DNA from: Chitinophagaceae bacterium
GTDB lineage: Bacteria; Bacteroidota; Bacteroidia; Chitinophagales; Chitinophagaceae
NCBI GenBank assembly: GCA_013140985.1
Contig: JABFRU010000029.1
Span: 23,540-87,539 of the forward strand
Length of the DNA: 64,000 nucleotides
Reading direction: 5' to 3'
Positions within the stretch are counted from its first letter, which is position 1. Every line of letters starts with the position of its first letter. The notes under the pieces were generated by a model. The model worked only from the letters and a program-made list of their open reading frames with translations, was not told the origin of the DNA and searched no databases. Both the position numbers and the translations under genes were made by a program. Below, in pieces: positions 43,180 through 52,189 of the stretch.

Positions 43180-45021
43180 TTACACAGTTCCATTATAAAT
43201 TTTTTGATACCAAACTTCCAGCGCAAATAATGTCCAGATCATCTTTGCCCTTTTTTCATCACCCGTCTTCACTTTTCTGTTCCAAATTTTTTGGATGAAG
43301 GATGCATCAACAAAATTATTGCCATAAGCACCCGGTGATAATACATAAGAAGCGATCAGGTCTTTCAATTCACCATCGATCCATTTCTTTAAAGGAATTT
43401 CAAATCCTCTTTTTGGTTGATGGATCAGTTCAGCCGGCAAATACTTTTCCGCCAGCATCCGTAAAATATATTTTGTCTTCGTTCCTTTTATTTTAAATGA
43501 ATCATTGACAGAAGGAACATACTCAAGCAATCCTTTACAAAGAAGCGGGCTTCTTCCTTCGAGAGAATGCGCCATGGTGGCAATATCCATTTTTACCAGC
43601 AGGTTGCCGGCAAGAATATTATCAAAATCAAGGTTCATTATTTTCTGAAGTCCTGAAAGACCGGATCGGTTCATTTCGTCAAACTCCTTTTTTACAACAT
43701 CAAGACAAGAACCAGTTCCTGATAAATATTTTTCATACCCTTCAAAACTATCAATGGTAGAAGAAAGATAAACACCGAGCCTGTTTTTCCGGGCAAGATC
43801 GGCCAACCGATAAATATAATTGTATTTACTTTTTTTATTATTCGATGCCGGCATGATGGCATGAAACAATGAAGCCATCGTTTTGGTAAAAACCCCGGCT
43901 TTGAAAAAATCATATTTGGCAAAAGGTACATACCGACGATAACCGCCGAACAGCTCATCACCGCCATCACCATTCAGTATAACTGTCAGATGTTTTTTTG
44001 CCGCCTGGCTCACATAATAGCTGGGAATTGCAGAACTGTCAAAGAAAGGTTCGCCGTAATTGATCAATATCTTCTCAATATCATTGACAAGATTATCAAA
44101 GGAGATTCTTATTTCATGATGAGCAGTACCATACCTGTCAGCCACCAGTTTTGCCAGCGGCGCTTCATCGTATTCCCCATCAAATGAAACAGTAAATGTT
44201 TTTAATGATGAATTGTATTGTTTGGCGATCGCCGTTACGATACCGCTGTCAATACCGCCGCTTAAGAAAGAACCTACTTCGAGGTCAGAAGACTCAACCC
44301 TGTTCTTTACAGCATCATGCAGAATGGAATCAATGCGCTGGCTGGCTGTTTCAAAATCATCTGGCGATGGTTGTTTATAATACTGATGAATATTCCACCA
44401 CTTGCTGATCTTTACTTCCGGTTTTTCCAAAGAAACACAGGCAAAGCTGCCAGCAGGTATCTCAAAAACATTTTTATAAGGAGTAGAAGATTTATAGAAA
44501 TATCCCATGCGGATATATTGCCGGATATTCTCCTCATTTATTTCAAGCGGCAATTGTTTTTTTAAAGCTCCCAGCTCACTTGAGAAAATAAATTTCCCGC
44601 CATTGCAGAAATAGTAAAGTGGTTTCTTCCCCGCCCTGTCCCTTGCAAGGAATAATTCATTCTTCTTCTCATCATAAATCACCAACGCAAACATTCCGTC
44701 AAAATCATCAAGGCATTTAGGGCCCAATTTAGCGTAAGCATGAAGGATTGTTTCTGTATCGGAATTCGTATTGCAATTGAAGTTGTATTTTTTGCGTACA
44801 GCCAGGTGATTATATATCTCTCCGTTGAAAATAATAGTATAAGCACCATATTGCATCGGTTGTTTGCCCCCGGCAATATCCAGTATCGCCAGCCGGTGAT
44901 GATGCAACTGCAGGTTATTTGTTTCAAAAGTTGTTTGCTCATCAGGTCCACGATGAAACAAGTCCTTTGTAAGCTGCTCTATGTTCAGTGAATGGTTAAC
45001 CGATCCTGCAATACCGCACAT
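43180..45021 (-). CDS. asnB: Asparagine synthase-like glutamine amidotransferase (1)
   Basis: A 613-residue protein. Cys2 is the glutaminase nucleophile (MCGIAGSVNHS), with FHRGPDE and FNGEIYNH completing the Ntn domain. The synthetase domain has the PP-loop VGSFLSGGIDSGIV at about residues 250-263 and LNGDGGDELFGGYRRY. In polysaccharide loci such enzymes can amidate uronic acids to uronamides rather than make free asparagine. A second homologue lies at 50324-52189 in the same cluster. It is 2 bases from the glycosyltransferase gene and 9 bases from the polymerase-like gene. Confidence 0.93.
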   Translation of the reverse strand: MCGIAGSVNHSLNIEQLTKDLFHRGPDEQTTFETNNLQLHHHRLAILDIAGGKQPMQYGAYTIIFNGEIYNHLAVRKKYNFNCNTNSDTETILHAYAKLGPKCLDDFDGMFALVIYDEKKNELFLARDRAGKKPLYYFCNGGKFIFSSELGALKKQLPLEINEENIRQYIRMGYFYKSSTPYKNVFEIPAGSFACVSLEKPEVKISKWWNIHQYYKQPSPDDFETASQRIDSILHDAVKNRVESSDLEVGSFLSGGIDSGIVTAIAKQYNSSLKTFTVSFDGEYDEAPLAKLVADRYGTAHHEIRISFDNLVNDIEKILINYGEPFFDSSAIPSYYVSQAAKKHLTVILNGDGGDELFGGYRRYVPFAKYDFFKAGVFTKTMASLFHAIMPASNNKKSKYNYIYRLADLARKNRLGVYLSSTIDSFEGYEKYLSGTGSCLDVVKKEFDEMNRSGLSGLQKIMNLDFDNILAGNLLVKMDIATMAHSLEGRSPLLCKGLLEYVPSVNDSFKIKGTKTKYILRMLAEKYLPAELIHQPKRGFEIPLKKWIDGELKDLIASYVLSPGAYGNNFVDASFIQKIWNRKVKTGDEKRAKMIWTLFALEVWYQKIYNGTV

Positions 45022-45030
45022 AAATTTCTA

Positions 45031-46413
45031 TTATACCCATTTAAGTATTTTATAAAACCATTTTGGATAATGCAACGCTGCTTTTTTATACACCAATAAT
45101 AACCCCATGAAATAAAAAGGCATACAGGGTATCTTATATCTTGATAAAGCGCCAAAATTACTGGTGGAAGCCCCTACTGCCACCGCAAATACCATAGCAA
45201 AAATGAAACACATCAGCATACGGGGGTCAGCAAAAGTCAGTTTGAAATATTTGCCAACACCCCTTTTGAAAAAGAAGAAAAGAGTAAAAAGAAGAAAAAG
45301 CAATGACTCGATAGCCGAAAATAATGCAACCGGCGATTTTACTTCCCACAAAAAAGGCCTGAAAAAAGTGGCTGCTATACTGTTTGGCACCAGCGCTACA
45401 GGGTTGGATGTGTTAATAGAAAAGTTGGAACCGAGGGGTGCAGTAGAGGCGAGGTCCTGGATCACCCGCCGCTGGTACTCTGCTTTGTCAAGTAACGTAT
45501 CTAATTTGTACTCCTTTGCTGCTTCCTGCGAAGTAAAATAATTCAACAGGAAATAAGCGACAAGAAATGAGATAAACAACGTAAGAAAAGAAAAAATATT
45601 TCTAAGTGTTCTATCAGCGATCAACTTGTTGGTCTCGGCAAACTGCCAGATCAAAATAGCGAGTATCAATGTGAGCAGGATATAAACTTTGATAAAATAC
45701 AGCAGGAAACCACAAACAATTATCCATATGACCGAAGCCTTAATATTTTTCTTCCTGACAAAAATATTTTGCACTGCATACAAAATATAACCGATCGAAC
45801 CGAAGCACACAGGGTCTTTCAGAAGCCCCGCACTCCAAAACCCAACACTGGGAAGGAATATAGCAGCCAGTGCGATCTCCTTTTTATAATCCGGGTAATA
45901 ATAATGAAAGAATTTAAAGATTCGGATGGCTCCGCCTAATGCAAAGAATCCAAAAACAAAATTGATGCACAGGTAATTATTGAAGAAGACATACGAAGGC
46001 AACAACCCAAGCCTTGGCACAAAAAAATTACTGGACGACAGCATATAATTATATGTATAATCGTAAGCATAATTATCGCCGGTAAAAAAAGGGGTTAATG
46101 GATTTTCCTTTGACAGCTTTACGCTGTTTATAATTGTACTGAGGTAATCAAAATCTTCTCTTAAAGCCGCCCGGAGATCCTGCACACTCTGGTAATAAAG
46201 AGCTGTATCACCTCCTTTAAAAACAAATTCTGTAACAAATGTGTAAGCCAACACACAGATGATCTTAAAATAAAAACCGCGGTAATAGATCCTCCTGACC
46301 TCCGGGTCATTGTTTTTTTCGGCCCGGTTCCTAATTATAGCATATAGAATAAGCAGGCATAACGGACCCAGCAATAGATCATCAAGAGCAAAAAAACGGA
46401 GTGCTAACAGCAT
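45031..46413 (-). CDS. Polytopic membrane protein, Wzy-like polysaccharide polymerase candidate
   Basis: A 460-residue protein with about ten to twelve hydrophobic segments and a larger extracytoplasmic loop near residues 70-125 (FKGGDTALYYQSVQDLRAAL then a Tyr/Asp-rich part) and 290-350. FLPSVGFWSAGLLKDPVCFG and GALSRYKIPCMPFYFMGLLLV resemble the EpsG/Wzy-type polymerase pattern of scattered Arg/Pro motifs. Wzy proteins have little sequence conservation, so the call rests on topology and location between two glycan gene sets. No other polymerase candidate is seen in the window. Confidence 0.65.
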   Translation of the reverse strand: MLLALRFFALDDLLLGPLCLLILYAIIRNRAEKNNDPEVRRIYYRGFYFKIICVLAYTFVTEFVFKGGDTALYYQSVQDLRAALREDFDYLSTIINSVKLSKENPLTPFFTGDNYAYDYTYNYMLSSSNFFVPRLGLLPSYVFFNNYLCINFVFGFFALGGAIRIFKFFHYYYPDYKKEIALAAIFLPSVGFWSAGLLKDPVCFGSIGYILYAVQNIFVRKKNIKASVIWIIVCGFLLYFIKVYILLTLILAILIWQFAETNKLIADRTLRNIFSFLTLFISFLVAYFLLNYFTSQEAAKEYKLDTLLDKAEYQRRVIQDLASTAPLGSNFSINTSNPVALVPNSIAATFFRPFLWEVKSPVALFSAIESLLFLLFTLFFFFKRGVGKYFKLTFADPRMLMCFIFAMVFAVAVGASTSNFGALSRYKIPCMPFYFMGLLLVYKKAALHYPKWFYKILKWV

Positions 46414-46507
46414 TGGAGATAAAAGAAAACTAAGTTGTTATTAAGTGACTCGTGAGATGTCAAAGTGAAACGGTCTCACTTTTGATGTTTGGCGTCTTAT
46501 TCAAATT

Positions 46508-47395
46508 TCAAATCTTCCTGCCCACTGCATGCCAGAATGGTATCTTATCAGAGAAACGGATATCGGTCAATCCGGCTTTTGTCATCATGGCTGTGATCTG
46601 TTTGGTTGAGAATCGCTGTTCAAGCGGTGTACCGAAACGGTCGAGACTATCATTACGGATAATATAAAAAGATTGTTTTTCGTAGGCCTGTAACGGAATA
46701 TGAAACCTTATTTTTTCAGGAACGCCGATGAACCTTAGAAAACGGCATAACAAAACAAAAGGCATATAAAGTATTACCGCCAAAAAATTACATACTCCTT
46801 TTTTCAAACGATGAGGAAGTTTGCAAACCCCTCTTCTTACTAAATTGGATAACCAATAAAAAATCCGGAAATAGAATGGCCTGTTCTCAAATCTATAATA
46901 CAGATATACAAGAAAGTGTCCCCCGCTTTTTACTTTCCTCACAGAATCAACCAATGCTTTTTCTGTATCGGGTATATGATGCAGCACTCCTAACGAATAA
47001 GCAAAATCAAAATATCCGTCGGGAAATGGAATATGATCGGTTGACGACCTTACCAACTCCACTTTATCATTCTTCCCTAATAATTTATCCGCAGCGAAAA
47101 TGGCTTCGCTGGGATCAAGTCCTATCACTTTTTTATACCGGCCATCAAGGTATTTGATCCAGCGACCGCTTCCACAACCAATATCAATAACCGTACTCTG
47201 ATCGTTCAGCATTTCTTTGGTAACAATATCAAAATACATATCCCCTGTGTATTGCAGGTCCAATTCAGAAAATCCATGAAAAGCATTCCACTCCACACCA
47301 AAGGATGAAACTGTTTTATGATCAATGTTCACACCGGGAACATCATAACATTTTATAACCCTGTTGACAGATTGTACTTCGGTAGATTTAACCAT
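46508..47395 (-). CDS. Class I SAM-dependent methyltransferase
   Basis: A 295-residue protein with motif I VIDIGCGSGRWIKYL near residue 72, VIGLDPSEAIFAA, and motif IV DGYFDFAYSLGVLHHIPDTEKAL. The C-terminal half contains hydrophobic/basic segments (FRIFYWLSNLVRRGVCKLPHRLKKG, IPLQAYEKQSFYII), suggesting membrane association. It probably methylates a lipid-linked sugar. Its ATG overlaps the stop of the upstream glycosyltransferase by one base. The 94-base gap downstream holds a weak hairpin at 46461-46484. Confidence 0.85.
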   Translation of the reverse strand: MVKSTEVQSVNRVIKCYDVPGVNIDHKTVSSFGVEWNAFHGFSELDLQYTGDMYFDIVTKEMLNDQSTVIDIGCGSGRWIKYLDGRYKKVIGLDPSEAIFAADKLLGKNDKVELVRSSTDHIPFPDGYFDFAYSLGVLHHIPDTEKALVDSVRKVKSGGHFLVYLYYRFENRPFYFRIFYWLSNLVRRGVCKLPHRLKKGVCNFLAVILYMPFVLLCRFLRFIGVPEKIRFHIPLQAYEKQSFYIIRNDSLDRFGTPLEQRFSTKQITAMMTKAGLTDIRFSDKIPFWHAVGRKI

Positions 47396-48630
47396 TATTG
47401 ATCGTTGTGGTTTAATATTTTTGAATATAGCTGCGAATATTTCTCGGCGCCTTTTTCCAGGTCAAAAAAATCAAAGGCTTTTTGCCGGATATATGCCTTT
47501 GGTATGGAAAGTATCTCCGGTAACCTTTCAATAACCAATCTGTAATCTTCCCCGGTAAAAGATCCGATCATCGCCCCTGTTTTTGTTGCTTCAATGATCT
47601 TGCCGGTATCGCCGATATCGTTACAGATAACAGGAATACCCATTCCCATTAATTCTCCATGCTTGGTGGGAGAAGAAGCTGTTTTGGAAAATGTAGGCCG
47701 GATGAAAAAAATGCTGCAATCACTGACCGAAAGATAAACAGGTACTTCTTCTCTTTTTGCATACCGGACAACAAGTTGCTCTGCGGATATTCCGGCTTCC
47801 GATGCTTCTTTAATTACTTTTTCTTTATCATCTTTTGTCAGGATCAGCAAAATGAATTCAGGATGTGTCAATAATAATTGTTTGTAAAAGGCAAACATCT
47901 CCTTTGTCATATACCAGCCACCAACAGAACCAAGGTAAGTGATGACCTTTTTTGCGGAAGAGATCGCCAACTCTCCTTTGAGTTTTTGTGATCTTTCCGC
48001 AGCTACTTTTCCAAAATCAAAATACCCGAGGTCTGCGCAACAAGGGATCACTTCAATGGAAAGAGCTCTATACTCATCTTTAGAAAGTATATGATCCTTC
48101 CCCGCCCCTGTTAACGAAACGATCGCATCGGCTTCCAGGAAAAATTGTTTTTCCTTTTTTTTGTAGTGATCATATAGTTTCCTGTACAAAGTTTTTTTCA
48201 GGTCCCACTGGCCGTTATCCACTCTTTCATCAGCCCAGAAGCCCCGCATATCAAACAAGAACTTAGTCCCAAATTTTTTCTTCAACCTCAATCCTGCCTC
48301 CGCTGCTATATAACTGCGGCAATGAATAATGTCATATTTGTTTTTCCGCTGAAGGCGAAAAGCCGTTTTTAGTAATTTCCAGCGGTCATATATTTTAGAC
48401 AGTACCGGGGGTTTTGAAGTAAAGAAAAGCGGAACCCACTCAATTGAATTTTCTTTTACGATCTTTTCAATGATGCTTCTTTCCGAATCAAATCTTTTCT
48501 TCTTCTCAAAACTTAACAGGGTAAATTGATATCCCCTCTTTGATAATTCAATGATATACGGCAACACCTGTGATTGCCCCAGCGGATCGGTCATTCCATC
48601 GTAAGAGATATAAAGAACTTTATGAGCCAA
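47395..48630 (-). CDS. Glycosyltransferase family 4 protein
   Basis: A 411-residue GT-B enzyme. The N-terminus MAHKVLYISYDGMTDPLGQSQ is typical of a GT4 subgroup with the DPLGQSQVLPY signature. The acceptor domain continues to about residue 200, ITYLGSVGGWYMTKEMFAFY begins the donor domain, and the donor motif is TKHGELMGMGIPVICNDIGD. It is expected to add one sugar of the repeat unit. It overlaps the downstream methyltransferase by one base and the upstream formyltransferase by 11 bases, so it is tightly coupled. Confidence 0.88.
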   Translation of the reverse strand: MAHKVLYISYDGMTDPLGQSQVLPYIIELSKRGYQFTLLSFEKKKRFDSERSIIEKIVKENSIEWVPLFFTSKPPVLSKIYDRWKLLKTAFRLQRKNKYDIIHCRSYIAAEAGLRLKKKFGTKFLFDMRGFWADERVDNGQWDLKKTLYRKLYDHYKKKEKQFFLEADAIVSLTGAGKDHILSKDEYRALSIEVIPCCADLGYFDFGKVAAERSQKLKGELAISSAKKVITYLGSVGGWYMTKEMFAFYKQLLLTHPEFILLILTKDDKEKVIKEASEAGISAEQLVVRYAKREEVPVYLSVSDCSIFFIRPTFSKTASSPTKHGELMGMGIPVICNDIGDTGKIIEATKTGAMIGSFTGEDYRLVIERLPEILSIPKAYIRQKAFDFFDLEKGAEKYSQLYSKILNHNDQ

Positions 48631-49432
48631 GTGAAATTGTTTTGGGAATAGAAGGAGCTACAAATCCTTTTCTTTTCTTCCAGTTTTTGATCAGTTGTCT
48701 TCTTTTTCCTGCTGTCCACATTTTTGTCAGGTATAACTGACCCTTGTCAATGGTGTTTTGCGGAACAGAATTATAATGAGGTTCCGTTTCAGTAATATAT
48801 TTGATGGCCCTGAGATAAAGGTCATGTGCATGATCCATTACCAGCCTATGAGCTGCTGCGAGGTCATTTGTATTTTGAATACTCACGGTCTCCGTAGTTA
48901 TGATATTGCCCGAATCGATCCCCTCATTCAACCACATGATAGTATTACCAACCAGGTGAAATTCATTATTGGCAATACACCAGTTGGTACAATTTGGCCC
49001 TCCTTTTACATAAGGAGAAAGACCCGTATGAAGATTAATGATACCAACCGATACAGGAATACCGAACAATGGTTTTTTTATCAATGATGTTCCAGAAACA
49101 ACTATCAGATCAGGTTGCAGGTTGGCAGTAAAAGAGATCGTCTCCTCATTATTTATATCCGAGACTTTCAAAAAAGGTTTACCGGGCCAGTTTGGGAAAT
49201 TTTCATCATAGTGATGCATCAGGTTTTTCCATGCATTATAAACAGGGCGAAACCGGAACCGGTCCCAAAGAGTTGCAAGCAGGTTTTTGCGGCCCGATTT
49301 CTTTGATCCACCGGAATGGTCATCCATTACTATTCCTGCCAGGTCAAACGCCGCTGCAATTTTATTTGCTAAAGCCTTTTGATTGGCTCCTGCACCGCAC
49401 CAGATAACTATTTTCAGTTTCCTCACGGCCAT
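48620..49432 (-). CDS. Formyltransferase-fold protein
   Basis: About 270 residues from the ATG at 49432 (MAVRKLKIVIWCGAGANQKA). The 17-residue upstream extension is rejected because it lies within the deacetylase gene. The catalytic set appears as INLHTGLSPYVKGGPN (Asn and His) and NEGIDSGNII (Asp), as in methionyl-tRNA formyltransferase-like enzymes. It lacks the tRNA-binding C-terminal domain, so a sugar N-formyltransferase role is plausible. It is a second homologue beside the one at 38633-39316, with low similarity between them. It overlaps both neighbours slightly. Confidence 0.75.
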   Translation of the reverse strand: MAVRKLKIVIWCGAGANQKALANKIAAAFDLAGIVMDDHSGGSKKSGRKNLLATLWDRFRFRPVYNAWKNLMHHYDENFPNWPGKPFLKVSDINNEETISFTANLQPDLIVVSGTSLIKKPLFGIPVSVGIINLHTGLSPYVKGGPNCTNWCIANNEFHLVGNTIMWLNEGIDSGNIITTETVSIQNTNDLAAAHRLVMDHAHDLYLRAIKYITETEPHYNSVPQNTIDKGQLYLTKMWTAGKRRQLIKNWKKRKGFVAPSIPKTISLGS

Positions 49433-50334
49433 ATCTTTTTTACAAAACTGTACATGCCATTTATTCTCATATTCACTTTCCAAGATGGCTCCTCGTATAG
49501 TTCAACACGGGGAACTTCAAATATGTCATCTTTGTTCGTGTTGTAGAACTTTTGTTTCACTGCCAAACCATATTTATATCCTTCTTTTTTTGAAAGAACA
49601 ACGACACGGCTATCATAACTCCCGATAGGATAGGAAATGGTTGCCGGCAATTTCCCGGTCTCCTGTTGAATTCGTTGAGAAGATATTTTTAATTCCTCCG
49701 AGATCTCATCTTCATTCTGCAATGAGGCCAGCATAGGATGAGTATGAGAATGGGAGCCGATAATAAATCCATTGTTACCAAGCTCCCGGACATCATTCCA
49801 GTTCATCATTTTGCGGGGTGTTTCCACATCATTACATTGTTCAAGAAGTGATCGCATGATCAGCAACCTGTGTTGATTGGATAATTTTTTCAGCCAGGGC
49901 TTTATCTCTTTTTCTTTTCCGGACAAATTCTTTAGCTCAATCGTTTTAAAATTTTCAGGAACAAAATCATAGGAAAGTTCGATGCTGTTCTTTCTTGTTT
50001 TTGACAAGGCGTTGTCAACAAGATATGTCCAGGTAGGAATGTTCTTATCAACACAATCTGTAACAATATAGAATGATGCGGGACATTTGAATTGAGCAAG
50101 GACCGGTGCGGCAAATTCAATATTATCCTTATAGCCATCATCAAACATTACCGTTGCTATTTTCTTCCCGGAGGAGAATGCCCCCGGGTCATCCTGGTAA
50201 GCCTCAAACGGAACAACTAAAAATTTTTTTGTAAGAATGCGGATGATCCTTGAAAAAAGCGACACTGTCATGGGTGACCACATGGCATCTTTTTCATCAC
50301 TTACCCGGTGAAATAAAAAATTTCTAATTACCAT
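49423..50334 (-). CDS. Polysaccharide deacetylase (NodB-fold)
   Basis: About 303 residues from the ATG at 50334 (MVIRNFLFHRVSDEKDAMWSP). The upstream seven residues in frame belong to the asnB overlap. It has the NodB motifs TVMFDDGYKDN, PASFYIVTDCVD, IGSHSHTHPMLASL (metal histidines) and SYPIGSYD. It is the family of N-deacetylases acting on GlcNAc-containing glycans. It overlaps the downstream formyltransferase by 10 bases and the upstream asparagine-synthase gene by 11 bases. Confidence 0.88.
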   Translation of the reverse strand: MVIRNFLFHRVSDEKDAMWSPMTVSLFSRIIRILTKKFLVVPFEAYQDDPGAFSSGKKIATVMFDDGYKDNIEFAAPVLAQFKCPASFYIVTDCVDKNIPTWTYLVDNALSKTRKNSIELSYDFVPENFKTIELKNLSGKEKEIKPWLKKLSNQHRLLIMRSLLEQCNDVETPRKMMNWNDVRELGNNGFIIGSHSHTHPMLASLQNEDEISEELKISSQRIQQETGKLPATISYPIGSYDSRVVVLSKKEGYKYGLAVKQKFYNTNKDDIFEVPRVELYEEPSWKVNMRINGMYSFVKKIWP

Positions 50335-52189
50335 TCCCGTCAATATATTTTGCATACCACATCTGGAAAAAGATCAATGACCAGACTCTTTTGTCGTGGT
50401 ATTTCTTACCGGCTTTGAATTCATTGACAAACCGGGCCACTACTTTTTCATTGAAGATCCCCTGCGACCTGATCAGCCCGGGAGCCAGCCATTTATCCAG
50501 CAGGTAAGATAATTCCCGGCCCATCCAATCTCCCAGCGGGGCAGGAAAGCCCCATTTTCTCCTATACACCAACTCCTTCGGCAGGTATCGTTCAAGCAAT
50601 TTTTTCATCAGGTATTTTGCAGTGCCGTCTTTTATCTTAAAATCTTGCGGAAGATTAAAACTGTATTCCATCAGGCGATAGTCGAGATAAGGGTTTCTTA
50701 CTTCAAGACTATTTGCCATGGAAGCGATGTCCATTTTATACAAAAGATTGTAAGCGAGGTACTGTTCAATATCAAACAAAGAGATTTTTTCAAAATCTGA
50801 GAGATCCATCGCATCAACTTTTCTCCAACTGTCTTTGATAGAAAGATCGGTATCGGAAACATTCAGCAACGACCTGATCTCCTTTTCTGAGAACATATAC
50901 TGTTGCTCAGACCACAAGTGAGCCAGCATATCTTTTGATGGCAAATTGAACAACCTGGAAGCCCTTCCATATTTCTCACCTCCTTTCATGCTGAGAATGG
51001 CTTTTATCAAATGCCGGCCAATGCCTGCATCCATGCGATAGATCTTTTTTACTTTTCTATACAGGTCGTAATAACCATAACCCATAAAGAGTTCATCACC
51101 ACCATCGCCGCTCATGGCAACAGTAGCTTTTTTTCTTGCAACATTACAAACGAGATAACTTGGGATGGTAGAAGGCGCTGCAAACGGTTCGTCATAATGA
51201 TCAACGATACGGTCCGCTATCTCAATGGAGCTTTTATCTGAAAGATGTGTCTCACTATGATTTGTTTTCAGGATGCCTGCTACCTGTGATGCATATCCCG
51301 ATTCATCATAACCGGCAACATCAAACCCAATGGTAAATGTGTTGACAGGATTGGTATTCTGTTTTTGGAATAAAGCACAGATAAGAGAAGAATCAGTACC
51401 TCCGCTCAAGAAAGCGCCGATGGGCACATCGCTTATCTGCCTGTATTTTACAGCAGAACCAAGCAGATCTTCGAATTCATTCAATGCATCATCTTCTTTT
51501 TTTGGTGCCAATGGCCGCTGAACGATCTTTTCAATAAATTGATAATAAGGTTTAACTGAGACCTTACCATTATCAGCAACAAGGTAATGTCCTTTGGGAA
51601 GTTTATAGAAATCCTGCAATATGCATTTCGCATCCGGTATGTATTCCAGGAAAAGATAATCCTGCAATGCAGCAGGGTTGATCTTTTTTTCAACGGGTAA
51701 TTTTAGAAGCGCTTTCAGTTCTGAAGCAAAAGCAAAATCATTGCCTTTAAGATAATAAACAACCGGCTTTACACCAAACCGGTCCCTTATCACAAATAAT
51801 TTTTTATCCTGTGTATCCCAAATAGCAAGGGCGAACATGCCATTAAAATCATTGATACACTCCACTCCTTTTTGAGCAAAAGCTTCGAGGATGATCTCTG
51901 AATCGCTTGATGTGCGGGGTTGAATATTATACTTAACAGTAAGCTCTTTGAAATTATATACTTCCCCATTATAGATCATGGCATAGCGGCCATCATGCGA
52001 ATAAAAAGGCTGGTTCGCCGCTTCAGACAGGTCAATGATGCTTAGCCTGCGATGACCAAGCCCAATATTGTCTGCTGCGTCAAAATAAAAGCCTTCTGCA
52101 TCAGGCCCCCGGTGCTGTAAGGCCCGGGTAATAAGATGAAGATGGTCCCTGTTCAGGTTGGGGGAAATAAATCCTGCTATTCCGCACAT
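50324..52189 (-). CDS. asnB: Asparagine synthase-like glutamine amidotransferase (2)
   Basis: A 621-residue paralogue-type protein. Cys2 nucleophile (MCGIAGFISPNLN), LQHRGPDAEG, YNGEVYN, PP-loop IGAFLSGGTDSSLI and MSGDGGDELFMGYGYYD. The start is fixed by Cys2, so the first 89 bases truly overlap the transglutaminase-like gene upstream. As with the homologue at 43180-45021, it may amidate a uronic acid of the polysaccharide or supply asparagine. The two are clearly diverged (TDSS versus IDSG in the PP loop), which argues against a recent duplication. Confidence 0.93.
   Translation of the reverse strand: MCGIAGFISPNLNRDHLHLITRALQHRGPDAEGFYFDAADNIGLGHRRLSIIDLSEAANQPFYSHDGRYAMIYNGEVYNFKELTVKYNIQPRTSSDSEIILEAFAQKGVECINDFNGMFALAIWDTQDKKLFVIRDRFGVKPVVYYLKGNDFAFASELKALLKLPVEKKINPAALQDYLFLEYIPDAKCILQDFYKLPKGHYLVADNGKVSVKPYYQFIEKIVQRPLAPKKEDDALNEFEDLLGSAVKYRQISDVPIGAFLSGGTDSSLICALFQKQNTNPVNTFTIGFDVAGYDESGYASQVAGILKTNHSETHLSDKSSIEIADRIVDHYDEPFAAPSTIPSYLVCNVARKKATVAMSGDGGDELFMGYGYYDLYRKVKKIYRMDAGIGRHLIKAILSMKGGEKYGRASRLFNLPSKDMLAHLWSEQQYMFSEKEIRSLLNVSDTDLSIKDSWRKVDAMDLSDFEKISLFDIEQYLAYNLLYKMDIASMANSLEVRNPYLDYRLMEYSFNLPQDFKIKDGTAKYLMKKLLERYLPKELVYRRKWGFPAPLGDWMGRELSYLLDKWLAPGLIRSQGIFNEKVVARFVNEFKAGKKYHDKRVWSLIFFQMWYAKYIDGNGN

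Noticed and set aside
46461..46484. CAAAGTGA/TCACTTTTG hairpin after a methyltransferase gene
   Set aside because: The stem is short with a bulge, and no T run follows on the coding strand, so it is not reported as a terminator.
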